Assembly (NCBI GenBank): GCA_963792915.1
Contig: CAWBYD010000011.1
Location: 47,076-111,075, forward strand
Direction: 5' to 3'
DNA length: 64,000 bases
DNA from: Solirubrobacter sp963792915
Lineage (GTDB): Bacteria; Actinomycetota; Thermoleophilia; Solirubrobacterales; Solirubrobacteraceae
The position numbers and the translations under genes are program-made. This document shows positions 18,061 through 26,998 of the stretch, piece by piece (the stretch's first letter is position 1; each line of letters opens with the position of its first letter). The notes under the pieces are model-generated. The model was not told the DNA's origin. It searched no databases and saw nothing but the letters and a program-made list of their open reading frames with translations.

Positions 18061-19602
18061 ATGAGCGACCGGATCGACAGCGGGGAGCGGAGCGGAACGC
18101 GCCGGTCCGCCGAGGAGCCCATCGAGGCCCGCCGGTACCTGGACGCGTTGCGCCGCAGCCTCCCGCTGGTGATCGGCATCGTCGTCGTGCTCGCGGCCTC
18201 GACGTATGCCGTCTCGACATCGCTGCCCAAGCGCTACAAGGCGACGGCGAGCATCGTCGAGCGCACGAGCGCGATCACCGACGCGTCATCGAGCACGGAC
18301 CAGGTGGTGCGTGACCTCAACACGATCGACGCGCTGCTGACCACCGACGACGTGCTGTCGGCCGCGGCGCGCCGCGTGCCCGGCGAGTCGATCGACTCGC
18401 TGCGCGGCAAGGTCTCCTCGAGCGTCGATCCCAACGCGAACCTCATCTACGTCACCGCCAAGGACCCGTCGCCCGCGCGCGCGGCGCAGATCGCCAACGC
18501 TGTCTCCTCGACGTTCGTCTCCGAGCAGGCCGACATCCAGAAGCGCACCTACGAGCGCGCGATCGCCGACCTGCAGGACCAGCTGTCGCGCGTGTCGGGC
18601 TCGACGTCGGCCGAGCAGGCCCTGCGCGACCGCATCAACCAGCTCCAGGTGAACGTCGCCACCGCGGGGGCCGACCTCGGGATCGCCCAGCGCGCCGCCG
18701 CCCCGAAGACCCAGGACACGCCGCGGCCGCTGCGCAACACCGCGCTCGGCATCGTGCTCGGGCTGTTCCTCGGCGTGCTGGTGGCGATCGCGCGCGACCA
18801 GCTGGTCCCGCGCGTCGGCGGCTCGCGTGAGCTCTCGCGCCTGCTCGAGATGCCCGTGCTGGTGTCGATCCCGTACCTGCGCAAGGGCCGCGGGCGCCGC
18901 TCGCGGGCGCTGACCGGGATCGAGTACGAGACCTACCAGACGCTCGCGACGTCGGTCCGCTTCGCGCTCACGCCCAACGAGGGCCCGCACGTGATCCTCG
19001 TCACGAGCGCCCTGCACGCGGAAGGCAAGAGCACGGTCACGATGCGGCTCGGGCGCGCGCTCTCCCAGGCCGGCCAGCGCACGCTGCTGGTGTCGGCCGA
19101 CATGCGCTGGCCGACGCTGCACGACCTCACGAACGTGCCGATCGGCCCCGGCCTCGCCGACCTCCTGAAGTCGCTCACCACGGCCTCCGAGCAGGACGCG
19201 CGCGTGCTCGTCGCCGAACAGATCGAGCACGCGCCCGGGCAGCGCCGCGGCGCGCTCGACGTGCTCCCGAGCGGCCGCAAGCCCGACGACCCGAGCGAGC
19301 TGCTGGCCGACATCACGCTCGACGTCGTGTTCGACGCGCTGTCCGAGCTGGACTACACCTACATCATCGTCGACGCGCCGCCGCTGCTCGGCATCGCCGA
19401 CACGCAGGCGCTGGCGCGGCGCGCGACCTCGATCCTCTACGTCGCGCGCCTGGACCGGATCTCGCTCGAGAACGTCGTCGACGCGCGCGACGTGCTGGAC
19501 CGGCTGGACCGCCCCCAGGTCGGGATGGTCGTGATCGGCGCGCGCAGCGAGGCGTCGCCGTACTACCTCACGACGCGGGTCCCGGCGCTCGAGGACGTCT
19601 GA
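18061..19602 (+). CDS. Chain-length determinant/BY-kinase-like fusion protein
   Basis: 513 residues. A Wzz-type part has two membrane spans (about residues 34-52 and 228-246) around an external coiled domain. A cytoplasmic P-loop ATPase part follows with Walker A SALHAEGKSTVTMRL (about residue 316), Walker A' LLVSADMRWPTL and Walker B YIIVDAPPLLG, the signature of bacterial tyrosine kinases (BY-kinase/CapD-CpsD-like). The C-terminus has only a YY pair (SEASPYYLTTR) instead of a long Tyr cluster, so autophosphorylation is less certain. It should set glycan chain length together with the polymerase. The PHP phosphatase at 13075 is the expected antagonist. Its end overlaps the convergent polymerase gene by 40 bases. 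Confidence 0.9.
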   Translation: MSDRIDSGERSGTRRSAEEPIEARRYLDALRRSLPLVIGIVVVLAASTYAVSTSLPKRYKATASIVERTSAITDASSSTDQVVRDLNTIDALLTTDDVLSAAARRVPGESIDSLRGKVSSSVDPNANLIYVTAKDPSPARAAQIANAVSSTFVSEQADIQKRTYERAIADLQDQLSRVSGSTSAEQALRDRINQLQVNVATAGADLGIAQRAAAPKTQDTPRPLRNTALGIVLGLFLGVLVAIARDQLVPRVGGSRELSRLLEMPVLVSIPYLRKGRGRRSRALTGIEYETYQTLATSVRFALTPNEGPHVILVTSALHAEGKSTVTMRLGRALSQAGQRTLLVSADMRWPTLHDLTNVPIGPGLADLLKSLTTASEQDARVLVAEQIEHAPGQRRGALDVLPSGRKPDDPSELLADITLDVVFDALSELDYTYIIVDAPPLLGIADTQALARRATSILYVARLDRISLENVVDARDVLDRLDRPQVGMVVIGARSEASPYYLTTRVPALEDV

Positions 19603-20912
19603 CGCGCCGCCCAGATCAGGCCGGCGACCAGCCACAGGTGCCGCCAGTGCAGGGTGTCGACGAAGACGCTGTTGGCGAGGATGCCGCACCACGCCGCCAG
19701 CAGCGCCGCGGAGCCGATCCCGTACGTGTCGCGCCCGGCGAACGCGTTGCGCACCGCCATCGCCAGCGTCCCGTAGAGCAGCCCCGAGAGCACGAGGAAC
19801 CCGAGCACGCCCTCCTCGGCGAGCGCGCGCACGTACGTGCTGTGGGCGGAGATCGGCTCCACGAGCTCGAACTGCCCGGGCCCGACGCCGATCGGGTGGC
19901 GCTCGCCGATCGCGATCCCGCCGGACTGCGCCCCGAAGCGCTGGTTGTCGTAGGTCTGATACTGCGCGCGCTCTTTGAGGAACGACAGCGAGCCGGTCAC
20001 CTGGATGCTGGCGATCACCGCCGCGCCCGCCACGGCCAGGACGATCAGCATCACCAGGATGCGGCGGCCGCCGCCGCGGCGCAGCGCGAAGACCGCGAAC
20101 ATGACCACCACGCCGACAACGAGGTTCAGCCAGGCCGCGCGCGAGTAGGAGAACAGGATCCCGCAGGCCAGGATGCCGAGCAGCACGAGCTTGACGAAGC
20201 GCCCGGAGCGCAGCAGCCGCGGCTCCAGGAACTCCTGCATCAGCATCAGCGTGGCGGGGACCAGGAACGGCCCGAAGACGTTCGGGTCCTTGAACAGCGC
20301 CCGTGCGCGCGTGTTGGTGTAGAAGGTCAGCTGCTCGTGGCCGGGGAACGGCACGTAGAGCGCGAGCGTGCCGAACAGCGCCGATCCGACCGCGACGAGC
20401 ACGTAGATGCGCAGCAGCCGGCGCGCCTTGTCGGTGCTCGTGAGCCAGCTCGGCAGCCACAGCGCGAACGCCAGCAGGTAGATCGTGATCGACATGAAGC
20501 GCGCCGCGCGCGCCGGGTCCACGGCCTCCCAGCAGGAGACGAGGTTGAGCGCGATGAACGCCGCGACGCCGGCCACCGCGCCGAGCGGGGCGGCGCGCAG
20601 GCGGAAGCGCCCGGTGACCGCCGCGACGCTCATGATCACCGCGAACGCGGCGTCCGGCGGCGCCGGCTCGACGACGACGACCGCGGAGAGCAGGAACGCG
20701 AGCGAGACCGCGAGCTCGTAGCGGGCGACGGCGAGCGCGAGCATGCCCAGCAGCGCGATCCCGCCCCCCAGCACGAAGACGCCGGGGATCTCGTTCGTGC
20801 GCAGCCCGAGCGCGACCGCGACGCCGAGCGCGCCCGCGCACACGAGCGCCGCGGCGAATGCGGCCGCGCGGGCCGGCGCTTGGCTCGGGGGCCGGGCGGC
20901 GATCGTCGGCAC
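19563..20912 (-). CDS. O-antigen polymerase (Wzy-like)
   Basis: 449 residues with about 11 membrane spans. Family marks include LFSYSRAAWLNLVVGVVVMF and the external loop containing KDPNVFGPFLVPA and IGVGPGQFELVEP, then AHSTYVRALAEEGVLGFLVL, corresponding to the conserved H-S/T-x-Y segment. It polymerises undecaprenyl-linked repeat units. GTG 20912 is preferred over TTG 20918: a TACGCT hexamer (20924-20919) sits exactly six bases before GTG, the spacing typical for leaderless genes here, and would abut the TTG. It is divergent from the flippase gene, with 20 bases between the starts. Confidence 0.88.
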   Translation of the reverse strand: MPTIAARPPSQAPARAAAFAAALVCAGALGVAVALGLRTNEIPGVFVLGGGIALLGMLALAVARYELAVSLAFLLSAVVVVEPAPPDAAFAVIMSVAAVTGRFRLRAAPLGAVAGVAAFIALNLVSCWEAVDPARAARFMSITIYLLAFALWLPSWLTSTDKARRLLRIYVLVAVGSALFGTLALYVPFPGHEQLTFYTNTRARALFKDPNVFGPFLVPATLMLMQEFLEPRLLRSGRFVKLVLLGILACGILFSYSRAAWLNLVVGVVVMFAVFALRRGGGRRILVMLIVLAVAGAAVIASIQVTGSLSFLKERAQYQTYDNQRFGAQSGGIAIGERHPIGVGPGQFELVEPISAHSTYVRALAEEGVLGFLVLSGLLYGTLAMAVRNAFAGRDTYGIGSAALLAAWCGILANSVFVDTLHWRHLWLVAGLIWAARQTSSSAGTRVVR

Positions 20913-20932
20913 GCCCAAAGCGTAGGCGCTCG

Positions 20933-22372
20933 GTGAGCGCGCCGCGGCGCGTGGCGCGCAACGCCGCGGTGCGGATGGCGGGCGAGATCATCGCCAAGCT
21001 GGGCTCGCTGGCGTTCTTCGTCACGATGGCGCGCGAGCTCGGCTCGCACGGCTTCGGCGAGTTCCAGTTCGCGCTGGCGCTGACCGGCGCGCTCGTGTTC
21101 ATCGCCGGCTTCGGCACCGACGAGCTGCTGGCCCGCGAGGTGGCGCGCGAGCACGGGCGGGCGGGCCGGCTGCTGGCCGACGCGAGCGCGGTGAAGATCC
21201 TCGGCGGGATCGTCGCGCTGGTGGCGGCCGCGGTCATCGTCAACCTCGGCGACTTCACGGCCGAGGGCCGCGCCGCCGTCTACGTGGTCGGGCTCGGGAG
21301 CCTGCTCGAGGTCCTGTCCAAGAGCTGGTTCTCGATCTTCCAGGGCTACGAGCGGCTGGACCTCGTGTCGGCGACGCTGATCGTGCAGCGCTTCGCGACC
21401 GCCGCGGTCGGCGTCGCGGTCCTGCTCGCGGGCGGCGGCGTCGTCGCCGCGTCGGCCGTCTATGCCGGCGGCACGGTGCTCGCCGTCGCCGTCGCCGAGG
21501 TGCTGCTGCGGCGCCTGCACGTGCGGCGCGCGCCGCTGGACCGCTCAGGCTGGCCAGGGCTCGTGAAGGCGGGCGTGCCGATCGGCCTGATCGGGCTGCT
21601 GATGATCCTCCTGCTGCGCCTGGACGTGACGATGCTGTCGTTTCTCGCCGACACCGCCACGGTCGGCATCTACGCCGTCTCCTACCGGCTCGTGGAGGCG
21701 ACGCAGTTCATCGGCTCGGCGATGGCGATGGCGATGCTGCCCTGGCTGGCGCGCGCGCACCTGGACGCCGGGCGCGGCTACCGGCTGGGCCTGAAGGCAG
21801 TGACCGCGGTGCTGCTGCCGGTGGCGATGGGGTTCCTGCTCTACGCCGGCCCGATCGTCCACCTGCTCTATGGCCCGGCGTTCGAGAAGTCGGTGCTGCC
21901 GCTGCAGATCCTTTCGATGATGACCCTCCTCTACGGCCTCAACTCGTTCGCCGCGGCGTCGCTGATCGCGCGCGACCGGCCGGGCGCGTTCGTCCGGCCG
22001 CTGGCGCCCATCATCGTCTTGAACATCGGGCTCAACTTCGTGCTGATCCCGGCCTACGGCGCGAACGGCGCGGCCGCCGACGCGCTGCTGTCCTCGACGC
22101 TGCTGGCCGCCATCTCGCTCGTCCAGGCGCACCACGTCGTGGGCGCGACCGACGCGCTGGGCGCGTTCGTCGGCCCGCTCGTCGCGGCCGCCGCGATGGC
22201 CGCCATCGCTCTGGCGCTGCCCGCGCCCTGGATCCCCGAGGCGATCCTCGCGACGCTCGTCTATGCGGCCGTGCTGGCCGGCGTCGAGTGGCTCACCCGT
22301 CGCGACGACGCGCGCGCGTTCCTGGGCGCGCTGCCCGCGTCCAGATCCCGAGCCGGTCGAACACCGGCTTGA
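20933..22372 (+). CDS. Polysaccharide flippase (Wzx/MATE-like)
   Basis: 479 residues from GTG 20933. About 12-14 membrane spans; the N-terminus VRMAGEIIAKLGSLAFFVTM with MARELGSHGFGEFQFALALT is typical of polysaccharide-biosynthesis (PST/Wzx) flippases. It should turn undecaprenyl-linked repeat units to the outer face for the two polymerase-like proteins. Upstream in-frame sequence is Arg/Pro-rich and not family-like, which argues for the GTG. Its last 80 bases overlap the 3' end of the convergent family 2 glycosyltransferase gene, an unusually long antiparallel overlap. Confidence 0.9.
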   Translation: MSAPRRVARNAAVRMAGEIIAKLGSLAFFVTMARELGSHGFGEFQFALALTGALVFIAGFGTDELLAREVAREHGRAGRLLADASAVKILGGIVALVAAAVIVNLGDFTAEGRAAVYVVGLGSLLEVLSKSWFSIFQGYERLDLVSATLIVQRFATAAVGVAVLLAGGGVVAASAVYAGGTVLAVAVAEVLLRRLHVRRAPLDRSGWPGLVKAGVPIGLIGLLMILLLRLDVTMLSFLADTATVGIYAVSYRLVEATQFIGSAMAMAMLPWLARAHLDAGRGYRLGLKAVTAVLLPVAMGFLLYAGPIVHLLYGPAFEKSVLPLQILSMMTLLYGLNSFAAASLIARDRPGAFVRPLAPIIVLNIGLNFVLIPAYGANGAAADALLSSTLLAAISLVQAHHVVGATDALGAFVGPLVAAAAMAAIALALPAPWIPEAILATLVYAAVLAGVEWLTRRDDARAFLGALPASRSRAGRTPA

Positions 22373-23147
22373 GGTAGCGCTCCCCGGGCAGCTCGGCGCG
22401 CGCGCCGTAGACGAGCGGATAGAGCGCGCGCCGCAGCGGGTCGAGGTCCGAGCTGCGCCGGTACTCGCCGAGGCGGGAGAAGAGGTCGGGGTGCGCGCGC
22501 CGCATCGCCGCGTAGCGCTCGGCGTGGCGCGTGCGCGCGAGCTGGTTCAGGCGCTGGCCGTGCAGCCGCCGGCGGTAGCCGGGCCCGCCGACATGGACGA
22601 TCCGCCCGCCGCGCTCGGCCAGCCCCATCCAGACGTTCCAGTCCTCGTAGCCCTGGTGCTCGTAGTACGGCCGCCACGCGCCGATCGCCGCGACCGCGGA
22701 GCGCCGGTAGAGCGCCGTGATCGGGTACTCGTTGGTGAGCGCGACGCGGTAGGGGTCAAGGCGCGCCGGGATCCGGCGCACGAGCTCGTGGTCGCCGAAC
22801 TCCGCGATGTCGCCGACGCAGGCGACCGCGTCCGGGTCGGCGTCGAGCCGGTCGGCCATGCGAGCGAGCACGCCGGGCAGCGCGAGGTCGTCGGCGTCCA
22901 GCGGGTAGACGTACGGCGCGCTCGTGGCGTCGAACGCGGTCGTGCGCGCCACGCCGACGCCCTGGTTGGCGGCCAGGCGGATCACCTGGACGTCGAGCGC
23001 GTCGAGCGCGTCGCGCGTGGCCTGGTCGGGCGACGCGTCGTCGACCACCACGATCTCGACCGGCTCGTGCTCCTGCACGGAGGCGACCGCCTCGGTCACG
23101 AGTGTCCCGTCTGAGTGACACGGGATCAGGACGGCGACGCGAGACAT
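22293..23147 (-). CDS. Glycosyltransferase family 2
   Basis: 284 residues. The GT-A fold is clear: MSRVAVLIPCHSDGTLV, VEIVVVDDASPDQ (nucleotide binding), YPLDADDLALPG (DxD-like metal site) and YEDWNVWMGLAERGGRI (the E-D-W acceptor motif). It is an inverting transferase acting on a lipid-linked acceptor in the cytoplasm. ATG 23147 is preferred over the GTG immediately before it because TAGTGT (23160-23155) is seven bases upstream. That hexamer overlaps the -10 of the divergent glycosyltransferase gene at 23174. Confidence 0.9.
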   Translation of the reverse strand: MSRVAVLIPCHSDGTLVTEAVASVQEHEPVEIVVVDDASPDQATRDALDALDVQVIRLAANQGVGVARTTAFDATSAPYVYPLDADDLALPGVLARMADRLDADPDAVACVGDIAEFGDHELVRRIPARLDPYRVALTNEYPITALYRRSAVAAIGAWRPYYEHQGYEDWNVWMGLAERGGRIVHVGGPGYRRRLHGQRLNQLARTRHAERYAAMRRAHPDLFSRLGEYRRSSDLDPLRRALYPLVYGARAELPGERYLKPVFDRLGIWTRAARPGTRARRRDG

Positions 23148-23154
23148 CACCGAA

Positions 23155-23164
23155 ACACTATGGT
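23155..23164. promoter_or_regulatory. Overlapping divergent -10 elements of two glycosyltransferase genes
   Basis: The minus-strand hexamer TAGTGT (23160-23155) and the plus-strand hexamer TATGGT (23159-23164) share two base pairs. They lie seven and nine bases from the two start codons. Polymerase bound to one should exclude the other, so the genes may be expressed alternately. Confidence 0.5.
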
Positions 23165-23173
23165 CTGGGGCGA

Positions 23174-24250
23174 ATGGCGCGGCTTCTCATGCTCGGCGGG
23201 GTCAATCACCCGCACGTCGAGCACCTGGCTCTCGCGATGGCGGAACGCGGGTTCGATGTGTCGGTCGGCGGCGACGCGATCGGCGAACTGCCCGCGTCCG
23301 TCCTCCCGGCGTCGGGCATCCCCACCTTCCAGGCACCGGCAGGCCGGCGCGGGCTCCCGCTCGGCGCGGCGGCGCACGTGCGCTGGATCCGCTGGCTGCT
23401 GCGGCGCGTGCAGCCGGACGTGGTGCACGCGCACTGGCTGCCCGGCTACGCGTTCCTGGCCGCGCTGGCCGGCGCGCGGCCGCTGGTGGCGATGGCCTGG
23501 GGCTCGGACGTCCTGCGCGCGCGGACGTTGCAGACGCTCGCCAACCGCTTCGCGCTGCGCCGCGCGGCGCTGGTGATGGCCGACTCGCAGGCGCTGACCG
23601 ACCGCTGCATCGAGCTCGGCGCCCGGCCGGAACAGTGCGTGCTGATCAACTGGGGCGTCGACGTGGACGCGTTCCGGCCCGTCGAGGACCGCTCCGTGCT
23701 GCGCGGCGAGCTGGGGCTCAGCGACGGGCCGGTCGTGCTGAGCCCGCGCTCGCTGATGCCCGTCTACAACCCGCGAGTGATCGTCGACGGGTGGGCGCAG
23801 GTCGCCGACGAGCGCGACGACGTGCAGCTCGTGCTCAAGCACATGGGGGTCGTGCGCGAGGCGCTGGGGGAGCTCCCGCACCGTGACCGGGTGCACGTCG
23901 TAGGCCATGTCGACTACGAGCGCATGGCGGCCTACTACCGTGTCGCGGACGTGTGCGTCTCGATCGCCTCCTCGGACTCCGCTCCACGCTCGGTGTTCGA
24001 GGCGATGGCGTGCGGCGCTCCGTGCGTGCTGTCGGACCTGCCATGGGTGCACGAGCAGATCGGCGACGAGCGCGAGGCGCTGATCGTGCCGATCGAGCGC
24101 GACGCCGTGGCGGGCGCGCTGCGGCGGCTGCTCGACGACGACGCGCTGCGCGCGGGGATCGCCACGCGGGCGCGCGCGCTGGTGGAGTCAGAGCACGACT
24201 CGAACGTCCACATGGACCGGCTCGCGGCGGCCTACCGGAGCCTGCTGTGA
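23174..24250 (+). CDS. Glycosyltransferase family 4
   Basis: 358 residues of GT-B type, beginning MARLLMLGGVNHPHVEHL. Key places: VVHAHWLPGYAFLAAL, VLINWGVDVDAFRPVEDR, and the donor site SIASSDSAPRSVFEAMACGA. The first acidic residue of the usual E-x7-E is replaced (Asp/Ser region) while the second Glu is kept, so donor preference may differ from the other family 4 enzyme at 13785. The -10 TATGGT lies nine bases before ATG 23174. Its TGA overlaps the GTG start of the nucleotidyltransferase (GTGA), indicating coupling. Confidence 0.9.
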   Translation: MARLLMLGGVNHPHVEHLALAMAERGFDVSVGGDAIGELPASVLPASGIPTFQAPAGRRGLPLGAAAHVRWIRWLLRRVQPDVVHAHWLPGYAFLAALAGARPLVAMAWGSDVLRARTLQTLANRFALRRAALVMADSQALTDRCIELGARPEQCVLINWGVDVDAFRPVEDRSVLRGELGLSDGPVVLSPRSLMPVYNPRVIVDGWAQVADERDDVQLVLKHMGVVREALGELPHRDRVHVVGHVDYERMAAYYRVADVCVSIASSDSAPRSVFEAMACGAPCVLSDLPWVHEQIGDEREALIVPIERDAVAGALRRLLDDDALRAGIATRARALVESEHDSNVHMDRLAAAYRSLL

Positions 24251-24963
24251 GAGCGGTGATCCTGGCCGGCGGGCGCGGCTCGCGGCTCGCGCCGTACACG
24301 ACGGTGCTGCCGAAGCCCCTGATGCCGGTCGGCGACCGCGCGATCCTCGACATCGTCGTCCAGCAACTCGAGCGCGCGGGGTTCGACCACCTGACGATCG
24401 CCGTCGGCCACCTGGCGCACCTGATCGTCGCCGTGTTCGGCGACGGGGCGCGCCACGGCTTGACGATCGAGTACCACCAGGAGCGCGCGCCGCGCGGGAC
24501 CGCGGGGCCGCTGGCGACCATCGACGGGCTCGACGAGCCGTTCCTGATGCTCAACGGCGACGTCCTCACGACGCTCGACTTTCGCGCGCTGATGGCCGCC
24601 CACGAGGCCGCCGGTAACGCTTTGACCATCGCGACGCACCGGCGCGAGGTCAAGATCGACTACGGCGTGCTGCACACGAACGCAGAGCACCGGGTCGTCG
24701 GGTACGAGGAGAAGCCGACGCTCGGCTACGAGGTCTCGATGGGCGTCTACGCGCTCGACCCGCGCGTGCGCGCGTTCGTGCCGGCCGACCGGCAGTTCGA
24801 CCTCCCCGACCTCGTGCAGGCGCTGCTGGACGCCGGCGAGCCCGTCGGCGCCGTACCGTACGGCGGCTACTGGCTGGACATCGGCCGTCACGACGACTAC
24901 GAGCAGGCGATCGCCGAGATCGACGGCTTGCTTCCACGGCTGCTCCCCAGCGATACTCAGTAA
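24247..24963 (+). CDS. Sugar-1-phosphate nucleotidyltransferase
   Basis: 238 residues. The N-terminus MRAVILAGGRGSRLAPYTT followed by LPKPLMPVGDRAILD is the NDP-sugar pyrophosphorylase signature (nucleotide loop and Lys for the phosphate). FLMLNGDVLTTLDF is the Asp site for metal, and YGGYWLDIGRHDDYEQA closes the fold. At 238 residues it has the catalytic core only, without a left-handed beta-helix acyltransferase tail. It makes an activated sugar for this locus; whether glucose, mannose or another hexose cannot be told. It is coupled by GTGA to the upstream glycosyltransferase and followed four bases later by the aminotransferase. Confidence 0.9.
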   Translation: MRAVILAGGRGSRLAPYTTVLPKPLMPVGDRAILDIVVQQLERAGFDHLTIAVGHLAHLIVAVFGDGARHGLTIEYHQERAPRGTAGPLATIDGLDEPFLMLNGDVLTTLDFRALMAAHEAAGNALTIATHRREVKIDYGVLHTNAEHRVVGYEEKPTLGYEVSMGVYALDPRVRAFVPADRQFDLPDLVQALLDAGEPVGAVPYGGYWLDIGRHDDYEQAIAEIDGLLPRLLPSDTQ

Positions 24964-24967
24964 ACCA

Positions 24968-26110
24968 GTGATCCGAGTCCCGCTCTTCGACCTGCGCCTC
25001 GACGATGCGGCCGTCCAGGCCGTCGCCGACACCCTGCGCTCCGGCTGGCTCACGATGGGGCCGCGCACGGCGGAGTTCGAGGCGGCGTTCGCGGCGCGCC
25101 TCGGCGTGCGCCACGCGGTCGCCGTCTCGAGCTGCACGGCGGCGCTGCACCTCGCGTACCTGGCCGCCGGCGTCGGGCCCGGCGACGAGGTGATCGTTCC
25201 CGCGCTGACCTTCGTGGCCACGGCCGCGGCGGTTCGCCACTGCGGCGCGACGCCGGTGATCGCGGACATCGCCGGGCGGCGGGACTTCGGGCTCTCGGTC
25301 GAGGACGTCGCGGCCAAGCTGACGCCGCGCACACGCGCGGTCTGCGCGGTGCACTACGCGGGCTACGCGGCCGACGTCGAGGCGCTGCGGGCGCTCTGCG
25401 ACGCGCGCGGGATCGCGCTGATCGAGGACGCCGCGCACGCGCCGGCCGGCTCCACGCGCTCGGGCCGCGCGCTCGGCACGGTCGGCCTCGCGGGCTGCTT
25501 CAGCTTCTTCTCCAACAAGGTGCTCTCGTGCGGCGAGGGCGGGCTGCTGGCCACCGACGACGACCGCGTGGCGGCGCTGGCGCGGCGGCTGCGCTCGCAC
25601 GCCATGACGTCGGGGACGTGGGACCGTCACCGCGGGCACGCCAACGCGTACGATGTGCTGGAGACCGGCTTCAACTACCGGCTCGACGAGCCGCGCGCGG
25701 CGCTGCTGCTCGCGCGACTGCCGGGGCTCGAGGACGACGTCGCGCGCCGGCGAGCGCTCGTGCGGCGCTACCGCGAGGCGCTGGCGCCGCTGCCCGGGGT
25801 CAGCGTCCCCTACCGCGCCGCCGACGTCGCGCTGAGCGCCTGCTACGTGATGCCGGTGCTGGTCTGCGGCCGCGAGACGGTCCGCGAGCGGCTGCTCGAC
25901 GTGTGGGGCGTCCAGACCAGCGTGCTCTACCCGAGCCTCACCACGTTGCGCGCCTACGCGGGCGCCGGATCATGCCCGCGCGCCGAGGACGTCGCCGCGG
26001 CGGAGCTGACGCTGCCGCTCTACCCGCACCTCACGCACGCCGACCAGGACCACGTGGTCGAGGCGCTCGCGACCGAGGTCGCCGCCGTCGACGAGGTCGC
26101 CGCCGCGTAG
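24968..26110 (+). CDS. DegT/DnrJ/EryC1 family sugar aminotransferase
   Basis: 380 residues from GTG 24968. The PLP fold is clear: GPRTAEFEAAFAARLGV, VSSCTAALHLAYLAAGVG (phosphate loop), DEVIVPALTFVATA, IEDAAHAPAG, and the Schiff-base Lys in CFSFFSNKVLSCGEGG. GFNYRLDEPRAALLLARL is the usual subunit-contact motif. These enzymes aminate keto-sugar nucleotides, so the glycan probably contains an amino sugar. It is the last gene of the run 23174-26110. Confidence 0.92.
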   Translation: MIRVPLFDLRLDDAAVQAVADTLRSGWLTMGPRTAEFEAAFAARLGVRHAVAVSSCTAALHLAYLAAGVGPGDEVIVPALTFVATAAAVRHCGATPVIADIAGRRDFGLSVEDVAAKLTPRTRAVCAVHYAGYAADVEALRALCDARGIALIEDAAHAPAGSTRSGRALGTVGLAGCFSFFSNKVLSCGEGGLLATDDDRVAALARRLRSHAMTSGTWDRHRGHANAYDVLETGFNYRLDEPRAALLLARLPGLEDDVARRRALVRRYREALAPLPGVSVPYRAADVALSACYVMPVLVCGRETVRERLLDVWGVQTSVLYPSLTTLRAYAGAGSCPRAEDVAAAELTLPLYPHLTHADQDHVVEALATEVAAVDEVAAA

Positions 26111-26206
26111 CAGGGGGGTGCGTTAGCCCGACGGCCCCACAGGCGAGCCCAGCCAAACCCCGAGGGCTGCCGATGAGTCGGGAGCCAGGCGGGAGTCTTC
26201 GGTGAC
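26111..26206 (+). other. Possible structured leader of the SMP-30 gene
   Basis: This 96-base gap can fold with an outer stem CCCGAC/GTCGGG enclosing a hairpin AGCCC/GGGCT that has an A/C-rich loop, followed by a GGAGCCAGG segment. I could not match it to a known riboswitch. It may simply be the terminator region of the aminotransferase gene. Confidence 0.3.
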
Positions 26207-26998
26207 ATGGAGATCGTCAAGACGGGCATCACGCTCGGCGAGTCGCCGCGCTGGCACGACGGGCGGCTGTGGTACGCGGACTGGCTGGCGGGCGACGTCG
26301 TCGCCTTGGCCCCCGGCGGCGAGAGCTCGGTCGTGGCCCACTTCGACCGCTTCCCGTTCTCGCTCGGCTGGCTGCCGGACGGGACGCTGCTGATCGTCTG
26401 CGGGCGCGAGCTGCGGCGGCTGGACGGCGTGTACGCGGACCTGTCCGGGCTGGGCGAGTTCGGCTTCAACGAGCTGGTCGTCGACGGGCGCGGCTTCGCG
26501 TACGTCAACTGCGTGAACTTCGCCTTCCCCGGCGGCGAGTTCCACCCCGGGTTCGTCGCGCTGGTGACACCCGACGGGGCCGTGCGGCGGGTTGCCGACG
26601 GGCTCGCGTTCCCGAACGGGATGGCGGTCACCGCCGACGGCTCGACGCTGCTCGTCGCCGAGTCCTACGGCAAGTGCCTGACCGCGTTCGACATCGCCCC
26701 CGACGGCTCGCTGTCCGGGCGGCGCGTGTGGGCGGACGTCGAGGATGCGCCCGACGGCATCTGCATCGATTCCGAGGGCGCCGTCTGGTACGCCTCGGTC
26801 CCGTTGCAGGCCTGCGTGCGCGTGCGCGAGGGCGGCGAGGTCCTGGGACGCATCGACGTCGACCGCGGCGCGTTCGCCTGCATCCTGGGCGGCGAGACGC
26901 TCTACATCATGGCCGCGCGGTGGGGCGGGCCGGCGGGCGTCGGCGACGGCGTCGTCTACGCGGCGCCGGCGCCCGCGCCGGGCGCCGGCTGGCCCTAG
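26207..26998 (+). CDS. SMP-30/gluconolactonase-like beta-propeller lactonase
   Basis: 263 residues. The N-terminal Glu of LGESPRWHDGRLWYADW, the Asn in FGFNELVVDGRGFAYV, the Asn-Gly of LAFPNGMAVTADG and the Asp in DAPDGICIDSEG are the divalent-metal ligands of the SMP-30 six-bladed propeller. Family members hydrolyse sugar lactones or, less often, other esters. No signal peptide, so cytoplasmic. Its stop overlaps the stop of the convergent mscS-like gene by four bases. It may take part in sugar-acid catabolism, but no pathway partner is adjacent. Confidence 0.88.
   Translation: MEIVKTGITLGESPRWHDGRLWYADWLAGDVVALAPGGESSVVAHFDRFPFSLGWLPDGTLLIVCGRELRRLDGVYADLSGLGEFGFNELVVDGRGFAYVNCVNFAFPGGEFHPGFVALVTPDGAVRRVADGLAFPNGMAVTADGSTLLVAESYGKCLTAFDIAPDGSLSGRRVWADVEDAPDGICIDSEGAVWYASVPLQACVRVREGGEVLGRIDVDRGAFACILGGETLYIMAARWGGPAGVGDGVVYAAPAPAPGAGWP

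Noticed and set aside
20918..20918. TTG 20918 as the start of the second polymerase
   Set aside because: The -10 TACGCT would touch it directly; GTG 20912 has the normal six-base spacing.
26120..26200. Cobalamin riboswitch 3' end (GATGAGTCGGGAGCCAGG resembles it)
   Set aside because: The B12 box and the upstream conserved core are absent and only 96 bases are available; kept only as a generic structured-leader candidate.
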